Assembly: GCA_012512465.1 (NCBI GenBank)
Contig: JAAZED010000046.1
Coordinates: 1-13,867 of the forward strand
DNA length: 13,867 bases
Direction of reading: 5' to 3'
Origin: Oxalobacter sp.
GTDB taxonomy: Bacteria > Pseudomonadota > Gammaproteobacteria > Burkholderiales > Burkholderiaceae_D
This document shows positions 6,952 to 13,867 of this stretch, in pieces. Both the position numbers and the translations under genes were made by a program. The notes beneath the pieces are model-generated. The model saw only the letters and a program-made list of their open reading frames with translations. It searched no databases and was not told where the DNA came from. Each line of letters begins with the position of its first letter. Position 1 is the first letter of the stretch.

Positions 6952-8355
6952 TTACGCAGGAATCCAGCCAATCCGGATACGATTGTCACCCTGGCTGACA
7001 CAATCGATTGCGGTGCCGATACCGGCGGCAAAAAGCAAACGCTCACCAGCATACAGCAGGGGCAGCCGCTGCCTTTCCCATGCGGGCACTCCTCTTTCCT
7101 GGTAGTGCGCCTTGAGGCTTTTTGTGGGACGGACCTCATTTACTTTGAGCACGGCCTTGCCGGAATATGCGCCAAGCGCCAGTATCTGTTCCCGAAGCCA
7201 CCTGGCGTCCACGCCTTTTGACACCGGCTCAAAAAGCAGTTCCCCGCCAAATTCCGCCATTTCCAGTCGGGACTCCCCCTGCCAGGTGAATGGCGCACTC
7301 CGTTCAGGCAAGGCCAGAGGCCTTTCGGGGTTTGCCTCCTGAAACACAAGATGCTGCCGGTAACGGCGGATAACGGCACCTTCGAGCGCCAGCTTTACCT
7401 GGGCATCCTCTCTTGCATCCAGCAATTGCGTCCTGGCTTCTTTCAGCCAAGCCGTCGACGGCATGCGCAACCCGTGCGCATCCAGCCAGAAACGGAAGAG
7501 ATTATCAAAACGGTCATGCCCCAGCTCTGCCATACGAATGATATCCAGCGCATCGCCATCATGGCAGCGCTCCCAATCCATTTCCGCCAGTTCGTTTAAC
7601 AGTCGGGAAGCCGACTGCATATGCAGCGCACTGCGTACCACCCGCTTTTCAAATCCCGGAAAAAATCCGGAAAGCAGCGGCGCGACCTTCTGCCGGATGG
7701 CATTTCGGACATATCGCACATCCAGATTCGAGTCATCCTCCACCCAGGCGAGGTGTTTTTCGCTTGCCCAGGCCGCCAGCGCCTGGCGCGATACCGCCAG
7801 AAGCGGGCGCAACAGTTGCGGTGCCGCCTCATCGTCTTCACCAGGAATCGTGCCCAGGATTTCCATGCCTGACAATCCTGCCACACCGGCTCCCCGCATC
7901 AACTGCATAAGCACTGTCTCCACCTGGTCATCCTCATGATGAGCCGTCAGCAGCACATTCACACCATACTGCCGACACATGGCTGTCAGGGCCGCATAGC
8001 GTTCACGGCGCGCAACCGCTTCGACACCTTCGCCTTCCCCCGGATTCAGCGTCACCCGGCAAAAATCAAAGGGAATCGTCAGTTGCTCACACGTATTACG
8101 GCAATGGGCAAGCCAGTCATCCGCTTTGACATTCAAGCCATGATGGATATGGAAAGCAAAAAGCCGCATAGGCTTTTTTGCGGCATAAGCCTGGGCCAGA
8201 TGCAACAGCACACTGGAATCCAGGCCGCCGGAATAGGCAATCGCCATCGCCTCTTCTTTGCTGCCAGGCTGGCCAAAAGCAAAAACGCGTGCCGGAACCG
8301 ATTCCAGCACGCGTTCAAATTCGAAAACAGGGTGATGTGCTTTCGCCTGATTCAC
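6952..8355 (-). CDS. tilS: tRNA(Ile)-lysidine synthase
   Basis: TilS attaches lysine to C34 of the CAU-anticodon tRNA(Ile) using ATP, so the tRNA reads AUA and is charged with Ile. The 467-residue protein has the N-type ATP-pyrophosphatase PP-loop SGGLDS (42-47), HHGL (71-74), TAHHEDDQVET (137-147) and GAGVAGLSGM (155-164). The NTD ends near YVRNAIRQKVAPLL (215-228), and two C-terminal tRNA-binding domains follow. The likely start is GTG at 8355, two codons in frame after the accA TAA (TAA-GGA-GTG). The best ribosome site, AAGGAG, overlaps this GTG. Initiation therefore probably depends on ribosomes finishing accA, or the true start is the GTG at 8310 (residue 16), which has no clear site. 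The N-terminus before the PP-loop is some 20 residues longer than in E. coli TilS. Confidence 0.95.
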   Translation of the reverse strand: MNQAKAHHPVFEFERVLESVPARVFAFGQPGSKEEAMAIAYSGGLDSSVLLHLAQAYAAKKPMRLFAFHIHHGLNVKADDWLAHCRNTCEQLTIPFDFCRVTLNPGEGEGVEAVARRERYAALTAMCRQYGVNVLLTAHHEDDQVETVLMQLMRGAGVAGLSGMEILGTIPGEDDEAAPQLLRPLLAVSRQALAAWASEKHLAWVEDDSNLDVRYVRNAIRQKVAPLLSGFFPGFEKRVVRSALHMQSASRLLNELAEMDWERCHDGDALDIIRMAELGHDRFDNLFRFWLDAHGLRMPSTAWLKEARTQLLDAREDAQVKLALEGAVIRRYRQHLVFQEANPERPLALPERSAPFTWQGESRLEMAEFGGELLFEPVSKGVDARWLREQILALGAYSGKAVLKVNEVRPTKSLKAHYQERGVPAWERQRLPLLYAGERLLFAAGIGTAIDCVSQGDNRIRIGWIPA

Positions 8356-8358
8356 TCC

Positions 8359-9336
8359 TTACTCCGACGAGGGGACGATATTCTTGAACTCGCCGTAATT
8401 CAGCCATTTCTGGTGACGCGCCTCCAGAAGATCCTTGGCAGACACCCCCTTGAACTGGCGAAGTGAATCAGCAAGTGCCCGCTTCAACAGCGCTGCCATC
8501 TGCTTTGGATCGCGATGTGCGCCACCGAGGGGCTCATTGATGATCCGGTCAACCAGGCCCATTCCCTTTAAGCGATGTGCTGTCAGGCCAAGCGCTTCAG
8601 CCGCCTCATTGGCCCGCTCTGCGGTTTTCCAGAGAATGGAGGCACAGCCTTCCGGCGAAATGACCGAATACACGGAATACTGCAGCATCAGCACCGTATC
8701 CGCCACTGCAATCGCCAGTGCGCCACCGGAACCGCCCTCACCGATAATCGTGGTGATAACCGGCACCTTCAGCCTGGCCATTTCAAAGAGATTGCGGCCG
8801 ATTGCTTCAGACTGGCCGCGTTCCTCCGCATCAATACCCGGGAAAGCCCCTGGCGTATCGACAAAGGTAAAAATCGGCAGGTTGAATTTTTCCGCCATAT
8901 GCATCAGGCGCAGGGCCTTGCGATACCCCTCCGGACGTGGCATGCCAAAATTACGATAACCGCGTTCCTTGGTATCACGGCCCTTCTGGTGGCCCATGAC
9001 CACACAGCCCTGCCCGTTAAAACGGGCCAGGCCGCCAACGATGGCGGGGTCATCACCAAAGGTACGGTCTCCATGCAACTCATGGAAATCCGTGAAAATC
9101 TCGTTGAGATAGTCCAGCGTATAGGGTCTTTGCGGATGACGGGCGATCTGTGATACCTGCCAGGGTGTCAGCTTGCTGTAGATTTCCTTTGTCAACTGCT
9201 GACTTTTTTTCGCCAGCTTGCTGATTTCTTCAGAAATATCAACAGCAGAATCATCCTGCACAAAACGCAGTTCTTCAATCTTTGAGTCCAGTTCAGCAAT
9301 AGGTTGCTCAAAGCTCAGAAAAGTTGTTTTACCCAC
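8359..9336 (-). CDS. accA: Acetyl-CoA carboxylase carboxyltransferase subunit alpha
   Basis: With AccD, AccA forms the carboxyltransferase that moves the carboxyl group from biotin-BCCP to acetyl-CoA, making malonyl-CoA for fatty-acid synthesis. The 325-residue protein is close to the E. coli length (319). It begins [13 protein letters not shown], typical of the family, and carries [18 protein letters not shown] (about 158-175) and [20 protein letters not shown], the crotonase-fold oxyanion-hole region. The start is GTG at 9336, preceded by AAAGGAGA (9341-9348) with good spacing. A strong promoter lies at 9449-9477 and a leader of about 105 bases holds two hairpins. The downstream gene is tilS, coupled by a near-overlap. 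No subunit partner is in the window; accD and accBC are usually elsewhere. Confidence 0.98.
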   Translation of the reverse strand: MGKTTFLSFEQPIAELDSKIEELRFVQDDSAVDISEEISKLAKKSQQLTKEIYSKLTPWQVSQIARHPQRPYTLDYLNEIFTDFHELHGDRTFGDDPAIVGGLARFNGQGCVVMGHQKGRDTKERGYRNFGMPRPEGYRKALRLMHMAEKFNLPIFTFVDTPGAFPGIDAEERGQSEAIGRNLFEMARLKVPVITTIIGEGGSGGALAIAVADTVLMLQYSVYSVISPEGCASILWKTAERANEAAEALGLTAHRLKGMGLVDRIINEPLGGAHRDPKQMAALLKRALADSLRQFKGVSAKDLLEARHQKWLNYGEFKNIVPSSE

Positions 9337-9350
9337 TTAATCTCCTTTTA

Positions 9351-9429
9351 CGGGCCAATGCGGCCAGGCCCGCAAGAAAAGCATTTTTCTGTGCCGGGGC
9401 ATCGTTTCAGGGCGATTCCCACGGCACAG
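9351..9429 (-). promoter_or_regulatory. Structured accA leader with two hairpins
   Basis: Between the predicted accA transcription start (near 9442) and its ribosome-binding site there are two perfect stems. CTGTGCCG/CGGCACAG (9389-9396 with 9422-9429) has a 25-base loop. CGGGCC/GGCCCG (9351-9356 with 9367-9372) has a 10-base loop, and its base lies about 2 bases from AAAGGAGA. Neither is followed by a T run on the minus strand, so they are not obvious terminators. They might influence accA translation or mRNA stability. With the promoter and the repeat element described separately, these account for most of the 376-base gap; I see no gene in it. Confidence 0.4.
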
Positions 9430-9448
9430 GATTTTTAGACGTCCCGGC

Positions 9449-9477
9449 ATTGTAATGAGTAATTGTCTGCCGGTCAA
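9449..9477 (-). promoter_or_regulatory. accA: Sigma70-type promoter for accA-tilS
   Basis: On the minus strand, TTGACC (9472-9477) and TACAAT (9449-9454) are separated by exactly 17 bases, and each matches five of six consensus positions. The predicted start near 9442 gives a leader of about 105 bases before the accA GTG. This is the best promoter match I found in the window. It lies between the repeat element and accA, so accA-tilS need not depend on cysS transcription. Confidence 0.7.
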
Positions 9478-9533
9478 AACATTCCTTTTGGCAACGGCAA
9501 GTGCCTGAACTGTTTGGTATTTTAGTAAACGGC

Positions 9534-9716
9534 CTAGGGCGTGTTAACACTAGACCGCTGTTCGCGAAAAGTCGTTTTGTTTCAAAGGGCAAGGCGCATC
9601 GGAAAATCTGGATGCAGGCGTAGTCAACCTACGTCAAATTCAGATTTTTCGAGGCAACACCGCCATTGGGGACACAACGGCTTTGCAGCAGGCTGTTTAA
9701 TGTTAACACGCCCTAG
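9534..9716. mobile_element. 183-bp MITE-like fold-back element with 16-bp terminal inverted repeats
   Basis: Perfect 16-bp terminal inverted repeats, CTAGGGCGTGTTAACA (9534-9549) and TGTTAACACGCCCTAG (9701-9716), bound a non-coding segment. Inside are concentric dyads: AAAATCTG (9603-9610) with CAGATTTT (9641-9648), and at the apex CGTAG (9619-9623) with CTACG (9629-9633) around a 5-base loop. All three share the same centre near 9625-9626. The intervening arms also show partial similarity when one is reverse-complemented, so the whole unit is an imperfect palindrome that can fold as one long hairpin. Because CTAG is self-complementary, the ends read as a 4-bp direct repeat of CTAG, which could be a target duplication or part of the repeat. 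It encodes no transposase. It resembles miniature inverted-repeat elements; mobility and copy number cannot be judged here. Confidence 0.72.
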
Positions 9717-10363
9717 TATTCTACCGGAACTGCCGTCAGGCTGCGCCACAGGTACCAGGTTGCCACGGTGCACCAGGGGTGCCAGTTTGCGGCCAGTTCG
9801 CGCACCTCCATGCGAGTGACCGGCTCACCGGAAAAATAAGTCATGCTGATACCCTTGATCAGGCCGACATCATCCAGCGGCAGGACGTTGGGGCGATGCA
9901 GATTGAAAATCAGGAACATCTCCGCAGTCCAGCGGCCAATACCGCGAATCCGGGTCAAATCAGCAATGATTTCTTCATCATTCATGTCCGTCCATTTTTC
10001 CGGATACACGGTTTTTTTCCTGAAATGCCCGGCCAGATCCATAACGTATTCCGTCTTGCGTTTTGACAGCCCGCACTTCAGAAAATTCTCGCTGCCTGTT
10101 TTGATGACATTGGCAGGCGTGCAGACCGGACAGATTTCCTTGCAACGCAACCAGATGGATTCAGCTGCCTTGACAGATATCTGCTGCCCGATGATGGAAC
10201 GCGTAAGCGTCTTGAACGGATCACCCCGCTTCATGGGATAGCTCTCACCTGCAGCGACAATGAGCTTTCGCATGATACGGTCGCGCTTTGCCAGTTCCTG
10301 TACGGCTTCTTTCCAGTAAGGCGGCATCTGTTCCAGTTCGCCGGACTTTCGCGCCTTGCTCAT
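9713..10363 (-). CDS. HhH-GPD DNA-3-methyladenine glycosylase (AlkA-like, short form)
   Basis: This base-excision enzyme is predicted to remove alkylated purines such as 3-methyladenine. From the ATG at 10363 it has 216 residues. The helix-hairpin-helix RGIGRWTA is followed by [11 protein letters not shown], where the second Asp fits the catalytic position of AlkA. E. coli AlkA (282 residues) has an extra N-terminal domain that is missing here, as in many short bacterial homologues. I chose the ATG at 10363 because it overlaps the cysS TGA as ATGA, a common coupling arrangement; an in-frame GTG at 10375 is possible. Four Cys cluster mid-protein (spacing x3, x2, x15). The C-terminus [12 protein letters not shown] looks complete, and its TAG stop lies inside the right inverted repeat of the fold-back element. 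Confidence 0.92.
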   Translation of the reverse strand: MSKARKSGELEQMPPYWKEAVQELAKRDRIMRKLIVAAGESYPMKRGDPFKTLTRSIIGQQISVKAAESIWLRCKEICPVCTPANVIKTGSENFLKCGLSKRKTEYVMDLAGHFRKKTVYPEKWTDMNDEEIIADLTRIRGIGRWTAEMFLIFNLHRPNVLPLDDVGLIKGISMTYFSGEPVTRMEVRELAANWHPWCTVATWYLWRSLTAVPVEY

Positions 10364-11742
10364 GCGCGCCGCCACTCGGTCACACCACCCGGTCTGTCTT
10401 CCAGCACAATCCCTTCGGAGAGCAGCTCATTTCTGATCCGGTCAGCCTCGGCAAAATTTTTCGCGCCTTTTGCCGCCGTCCTGGCATCAATCAGCGACTG
10501 GATGCGTTTTACATCAATATCATCGTCATCGCCCTGAAGGAATTCGCGCGAGTCACGCTGCAGGATGCCAAGCGTCCCTGCCAGTGCTCTCAATTGCCGC
10601 GCCAGATCGACTGACCCGGACCGGTTGACTTCATTGGCCAGATCAAACAGCACGGCAACGGCAACCGGTGTATTGAAATCATCATTCATCGCCTGCCGGA
10701 AACGGCGTGCATGGTCTTCATTCCAGTTGACGACCGCAGCTTCCACCGGCATGTCTTTCAAGGCCGTATAAAGGCGCATCAGTCCTGATCTGGCATCATC
10801 CAGATGGGTATCCGAATAGTTCAGCGGACTGCGGTAATGCGTGCGGATGATAAAAAAGCGCAACACCTCCGCATCATACTGTTGCAGGACTTCACGAATG
10901 GTGAAGAAATTGCCGAGTGACTTGGACATCTTTTCATCATCCACCCGGACAAAACCATTGTGCATCCAGTAATTGACAAATTTATGTCCGGTTGCCCCCT
11001 CGGACTGGGCAATCTCGTTTTCATGATGTGGAAACTGCAGGTCGGCACCCCCGCCATGAATATCAAAGTGCTCGCCCAGGAGCTGGCACGACATGGCAGA
11101 ACATTCGATATGCCAGCCCGGACGGCCCTGCCCCCATGGGGAATCCCATTTCGCCTCATGCGGCTCATCTGCCTTGGACGCCTTCCACAGGACAAAATCC
11201 AGCGGATCACGTTTACCCAGATTCACGTCAACCCGTTCACCCGCGCGCAGATCATCCAGCGAACGATTCGACAGCCTGCCATAATCCTTGAAATCACGAA
11301 CCGAATAATTGACGTCGCCTTCTTCGGTGCGATAGGCCAGCCCGTTTTTTTCCAGCCTGTCAATGATGGCCAGCATCTGGGGCACATAGTCTGTTGCACG
11401 CGGTTCATGGTCCGGCGGCAAAATACCCAGGGCGGCGATATCCTCGTGCATGAAACGGATAAAACGGGTTGTCAGGTCCAGCATGGTTTCCTGATTTTCT
11501 GCTGCCCGGACAATAATCTTGTCATCAATATCCGTGATATTGCGCACATACGTCACGTCGTATCCGGCTTCCCTGAGCCAGCGGTAGACAATATCAAACG
11601 CCAGCATCATCCGCGCATGACCGATGTGACAGAAATCGTAAACCGTCATGCCGCACACATACATGCGCACCTTGCCGGGTTCGATCGGTTTGAAAACCTC
11701 TACATTTCGTGTCAGGGAATTGTAAATCTGTAACTCATTCAT
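10360..11742 (-). CDS. cysS: Cysteinyl-tRNA synthetase
   Basis: This class I aminoacyl-tRNA synthetase charges tRNA(Cys). The 460-residue protein has the usual length of about 461. It shows the zinc-site Cys in [10 protein letters not shown], the HIGH signature as CHIGHARM, the second zinc region in WHIECSAMS and [15 protein letters not shown], and the KMSKS loop as EKMSKSLG. Anticodon-binding helices follow. I chose the ATG at 11742 ([12 protein letters not shown]), which matches the conserved family start. The frame extends to another ATG at 11787, which would add 15 unconserved residues, and neither start has a strong ribosome site. Its TGA overlaps the start of the glycosylase gene, implying a cysS-glycosylase operon. 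It is divergent from ppiB. Confidence 0.97.
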   Translation of the reverse strand: MNELQIYNSLTRNVEVFKPIEPGKVRMYVCGMTVYDFCHIGHARMMLAFDIVYRWLREAGYDVTYVRNITDIDDKIIVRAAENQETMLDLTTRFIRFMHEDIAALGILPPDHEPRATDYVPQMLAIIDRLEKNGLAYRTEEGDVNYSVRDFKDYGRLSNRSLDDLRAGERVDVNLGKRDPLDFVLWKASKADEPHEAKWDSPWGQGRPGWHIECSAMSCQLLGEHFDIHGGGADLQFPHHENEIAQSEGATGHKFVNYWMHNGFVRVDDEKMSKSLGNFFTIREVLQQYDAEVLRFFIIRTHYRSPLNYSDTHLDDARSGLMRLYTALKDMPVEAAVVNWNEDHARRFRQAMNDDFNTPVAVAVLFDLANEVNRSGSVDLARQLRALAGTLGILQRDSREFLQGDDDDIDVKRIQSLIDARTAAKGAKNFAEADRIRNELLSEGIVLEDRPGGVTEWRRA

Positions 11743-11907
11743 GGAATACGTCTCGTGATGTCGCAAAAACGGGGGAAAGATATTCATTTTACTGTGGCAC
11801 AGGGGTAAAAGGATAGTGCCTGAAAGATTTTATGTTGCACCTTTGCAAAACCCACGGACATCCCGGGCGAAAGGCCCTAAAAATCAGACATGACTCTCAT
11901 CAGAATT

Positions 11908-11916
11908 TGTTAGAAT
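11908..11916 (+). promoter_or_regulatory. ppiB: Possible extended -10 promoter for ppiB-lpxH
   Basis: TGTTAGAAT matches the extended -10 form TG-n-TATAAT with one mismatch. No good -35 lies at 16-18 bases, which extended -10 promoters can tolerate. Transcription would begin near 11923, giving a leader of about 165 bases. I found no convincing promoter for the divergent cysS in the same gap; TAAAAT exists on the minus strand but lacks a -35. Confidence 0.35.
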
Positions 11917-11957
11917 GACACGATTGAAAAAATGAGCGGTCCTGATAACGTTGCTTT

Positions 11958-12049
11958 CATGATCCGCATCATGCTGGACCCTGTTCCCGGCTGCCCCGAC
12001 AGATAACCGGCCCGATGTGGGCGACTGCCACGGCGGGGCATGCCGTTAT
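11958..12049 (+). promoter_or_regulatory. Dyad and long hairpin in the ppiB leader
   Basis: The 300-odd-base gap between cysS and ppiB contains two structures in the ppiB leader. CATGAT-CCGC-ATCATG (11958-11973) is a perfect 6-bp dyad. A longer imperfect hairpin spans 12003-12049: ATAAC/GTTAT, GGC/GCC, CCG/CGG and GTGG/CCAC are nested around the loop GCGACTG, with a few bulges. It ends about 40 bases before the ppiB ATG and has no T run, so it is not an obvious terminator. It could be a leader structure or a remnant of a palindromic repeat. I see no gene in this gap. Confidence 0.35.
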
Positions 12050-12089
12050 GACCCATTCAGATCCATTCTATACAACAAGGAAAAACATC

Positions 12090-12581
12090 ATGGCCGTAAT
12101 TCTCCACACCAACCATGGCGATATCAAAATCGAGCTTCATGCCGAAAAGGCGCCTAAAACTGTTGAAAATTTCCTGAACTACGTCCGCTCAGGCCATTAC
12201 GACGGCACGATTTTTCACCGTATCATCAATGACTTCATGATCCAGGGCGGCGGGTTTGAGCCTGGCATGAACCAGAAACCCACCAACGATCCGGTTGAAA
12301 ATGAAGCCGACAACGGCTTGCAAAACACCCGCTACACCCTTGCCATGGCAAGAACACCTGATCCGCATTCTGCCACGGCGCAGTTTTTCATCAACGTCAA
12401 TGACAACCACTTCCTCGATTATCCCGGCCAGGATGGCTGGGGCTACGCTGTCTTTGGTAAAGTTGTGGAAGGACAGGACATCGTCGATGCCCTCAAAACA
12501 GTGGAAACCGGCCGTAGCGGCATGCATGCTGATGTACCGAAAGCCGATGTCATCATCGAAAAAGCAGAAGAAGTCGAATAA
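12090..12581 (+). CDS. ppiB: Cytoplasmic peptidyl-prolyl cis-trans isomerase B (cyclophilin)
   Basis: This single-domain cyclophilin speeds proline cis-trans isomerisation during folding. The 163-residue protein shows the active-site stretch [15 protein letters not shown] (Arg and Phe of the catalytic centre), then [18 protein letters not shown] and [11 protein letters not shown]. There is no signal peptide, so it should act in the cytoplasm. I chose the ATG at 12090 because AAGGAA (12077-12082) lies 7 bases before it and [16 protein letters not shown] is the conserved start. The frame is open to an ATG at 12015, but the extra 25 residues look neither like a signal peptide nor conserved. lpxH begins 12 bases after the stop, so the two are probably one operon. 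Confidence 0.97.
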   Translation: MAVILHTNHGDIKIELHAEKAPKTVENFLNYVRSGHYDGTIFHRIINDFMIQGGGFEPGMNQKPTNDPVENEADNGLQNTRYTLAMARTPDPHSATAQFFINVNDNHFLDYPGQDGWGYAVFGKVVEGQDIVDALKTVETGRSGMHADVPKADVIIEKAEEVE

Positions 12582-12593
12582 GGAAAATTAAAA

Positions 12594-13358
12594 ATGAACA
12601 CCGGCGCAGCAGAAAAGTCCGCAAAAAGCCTGGCCCTGTTCGTGTCAGATACCCACCTGACTGAAGCCAGCCCCAGAACAACCAGCGCTTTTCTCGACTT
12701 CATGGCCAATGAAGCGACGAAAACAGAAAGGCTCTATATCCTGGGCGATCTCTTTGAATACTGGGCCGGTGACGATGATATTGAGAGTACTTACAACCGT
12801 CGTATTCTCAATGCCATCCGGCAGCTGTCCAATGCCGGTGTTGCCGTTTTCTGGGTACCGGGCAATCGCGACTTTCTCACCGGTGATAAATTCGCGGTGG
12901 AAAGCGGTGCCACATTCCTGCCGGATCTGCACGGCATAGCAATCGGCAACCAGAAAATCGCCGTGGCGCATGGTGATGCCCAGTGCCTGGAAGACCCCGA
13001 GTATGTCAAATTTCGCATGATGGTAAGAAACCCGCAATGGCAGCAACAGTTTCTTTCCATGCCACTGGAACAACGCAAACTTACCATCGAGAGCTTCAGA
13101 AAAGACGCCAAAAAGGAAAATGAAGCCAAGTCTGACAATGTGTGGGATGTCACGGCATCGGCCATTGACGAGGTCTTCAGTCAGACCGGTGCTGCGGTTT
13201 TCGTTCACGGGCATACCCACCAGCCGGGCCTGCATGAATACGGCACATGCAAACGTTACGTTTTGCCCGACTGGAATCTCGACGGCAGCCAAAAGCGTGG
13301 CGGGTGGCTTGAACTGACCGTCGAGGGCACCTTTGTGCAGCACACCGTCAGCCAGTAA
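12594..13358 (+). CDS. lpxH: UDP-2,3-diacylglucosamine pyrophosphatase
   Basis: LpxH hydrolyses UDP-2,3-diacylglucosamine to lipid X and UMP in lipid A synthesis, acting at the inner face of the cytoplasmic membrane. The 254-residue calcineurin-like phosphoesterase carries the full metal-site set: SDTHL (D19, H21), GDLFEYW (D52), GNRDF (N91), AHGD (H126) and HGHTHQP (H207, H209). E. coli LpxH has 240 residues, so length is normal with a slightly long N-terminus. It confirms a Gram-negative envelope. The ribosome site AAGGA (12580-12584) overlaps the ppiB stop with 9-base spacing to the ATG. The AAG-family glycosylase gene begins 27 bases after the stop, so ppiB, lpxH and that gene may be co-transcribed. 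Confidence 0.96.
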   Translation: MNTGAAEKSAKSLALFVSDTHLTEASPRTTSAFLDFMANEATKTERLYILGDLFEYWAGDDDIESTYNRRILNAIRQLSNAGVAVFWVPGNRDFLTGDKFAVESGATFLPDLHGIAIGNQKIAVAHGDAQCLEDPEYVKFRMMVRNPQWQQQFLSMPLEQRKLTIESFRKDAKKENEAKSDNVWDVTASAIDEVFSQTGAAVFVHGHTHQPGLHEYGTCKRYVLPDWNLDGSQKRGGWLELTVEGTFVQHTVSQ

Positions 13359-13385
13359 CGTTTCCTTGCTGCATGCTGCTACCGG

Positions 13386-13867
13386 ATGATGGCAAACGGT
13401 TTTCCCTTTATCGATTTTTCACAGCCTTCCGAGAAAGTCGCGCATGATTTGATTGGCACGACTTTTCTGGTCGATGGCGTGGGCGGCATCATCGTCGAGA
13501 CAGAAGCGTATGACAGGACCGATCCGGCGTCACACAGTTATGCCGGACCAACGCCCCGAAATGAAGTCATGTTCGGCGAGCCGGCCCACATCTATGTGTA
13601 CCGCTCCTACGGCATCCACTGGTGTGTCAATTTCACCTGCCGTGAGTTTGGCCATGGCGCAGCGGTTCTGATTCGCGCCCTGCTTCCCACCCACGGCATC
13701 GATATCATGACAACACGCAGGAAAACCGGCAACGTCCGCCTGCTGTGCGCAGGACCGGGCCGGCTCTGCCAGGCACTGTCCATTACCCGCGAGCTCAATG
13801 GCATGCCTTTGAATGCTTCCCGCCTTTCCCTTTTGCCTGCGCCACACCCTGTCGAGGTGGTGAGTGG
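13386..13867 (+). CDS. DNA-3-methyladenine glycosylase, AAG/Mpg family (3' end outside window)
   Basis: The frame is open from tandem ATGs at 13386 and 13389 to the window end, giving about 160 residues. The protein is unrelated in fold to the HhH glycosylase at 9713-10363, though it repairs a similar set of alkylated purines by base excision. Family signatures are clear: IIVETEAYDRTDPASHSY holds the catalytic Glu and the following Tyr and His of the active site, PTPRNEVMFG follows, and IYVYRSYGIHWCVNF is the DNA-intercalating and base-pocket region. GPGRLCQAL comes near the cut. Family members have about 190-230 residues, so the C-terminal quarter is missing. No strong ribosome-binding site precedes the start, and lpxH ends 27 bases upstream in the same frame, which suggests coupling. 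Confidence 0.93.
   Translation, partial: MMANGFPFIDFSQPSEKVAHDLIGTTFLVDGVGGIIVETEAYDRTDPASHSYAGPTPRNEVMFGEPAHIYVYRSYGIHWCVNFTCREFGHGAAVLIRALLPTHGIDIMTTRRKTGNVRLLCAGPGRLCQALSITRELNGMPLNASRLSLLPAPHPVEVVS

Noticed and set aside
9407..9592. 61-residue minus-strand open frame in the accA upstream region
   Set aside because: It crosses the accA promoter and the element edge, with no ribosome-binding site and no recognisable protein features.
9541..9819. 92-residue plus-strand open frame spanning the fold-back element
   Set aside because: It runs from the element's left repeat into the antisense of the glycosylase gene, has no ribosome-binding site and matches no family I know.
10960..11733. Long plus-strand open frame (257 residues) within cysS
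   Set aside because: It is antisense to a clear cysS with all signature motifs, and its composition looks like a shadow frame.
11817..11870. Minus-strand TAAAAT as the -10 of a cysS promoter
   Set aside because: The hexamer is good, but no acceptable -35 lies 15-18 bases upstream, so I do not list it as a promoter.
11932..12006. 24-codon open frame in the ppiB leader
   Set aside because: It has no Shine-Dalgarno sequence and no recognisable features; it could be a leader peptide, but nothing supports that.
12015..12089. N-terminal extension of ppiB from the ATG at 12015
   Set aside because: The 25 extra residues do not form a signal peptide and overlap a predicted hairpin; the ATG at 12090 has a proper ribosome site and the conserved start.
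12645..13343. Long minus-strand open frame (232 residues) within lpxH
   Set aside because: It is the antisense of a complete lpxH carrying every metal-binding motif.

Overview
The window looks like ordinary chromosome from a betaproteobacterium of the Burkholderiales. An Oxalobacteraceae member such as Oxalobacter is my best guess. The guess rests on the gene order cysS / alkA-like glycosylase / accA / tilS / aspartokinase, on protein sequences typical of that order, on base composition near 50% GC by eye, and on a stand-alone rubrerythrin that suits an anaerobic or microaerobic life. No rRNA, tRNA, CRISPR array, prophage or intact insertion sequence is visible.

Layout. (1) 1-2683, plus strand: the C-terminal end of a sensor histidine kinase, cut by the window edge, then 10 bases later a REC-PAS-GGDEF-EAL cyclic-di-GMP protein. 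Both look unusual as signalling partners: the kinase has lost key residues of its ATP-binding boxes, and the receiver has Glu at the phospho-acceptor position. (2) 2782-3198, plus strand: a short rubrerythrin, convergent with the next block across a perfect 10-bp hairpin. (3) 3255-11742, minus strand: read in transcription order, cysS, an HhH-type 3-methyladenine glycosylase, a 183-bp fold-back repeat, accA behind a good sigma70-type promoter, tilS, aspartokinase, a tandem universal-stress protein and a nitronate-monooxygenase-family flavoprotein with a Cys-rich C-terminal extension. (4) 12090-13867, plus strand, divergent from cysS: ppiB, lpxH and the start of a second, unrelated 3-methyladenine glycosylase (AAG/Mpg family), cut by the window end.

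How the genes fit together. Most are housekeeping: cysteine charging (cysS), the first step of fatty-acid synthesis (accA), AUA decoding (tilS), entry to Lys/Thr/Met synthesis (aspartokinase), lipid A synthesis (lpxH) and proline isomerisation (ppiB). Two base-excision enzymes for alkylated purines lie about 3 kb apart on opposite strands. Rubrerythrin, the universal-stress protein and the flavoprotein form a loose stress and redox group.

The most notable non-coding feature is the fold-back element at 9534-9716. It has perfect 16-bp terminal inverted repeats and concentric internal inverted repeats, and its right end supplies the stop codon of the glycosylase gene. I see no convincing new multi-gene system. 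The best leads are that element and the apparently phosphorylation-independent kinase/c-di-GMP pair.
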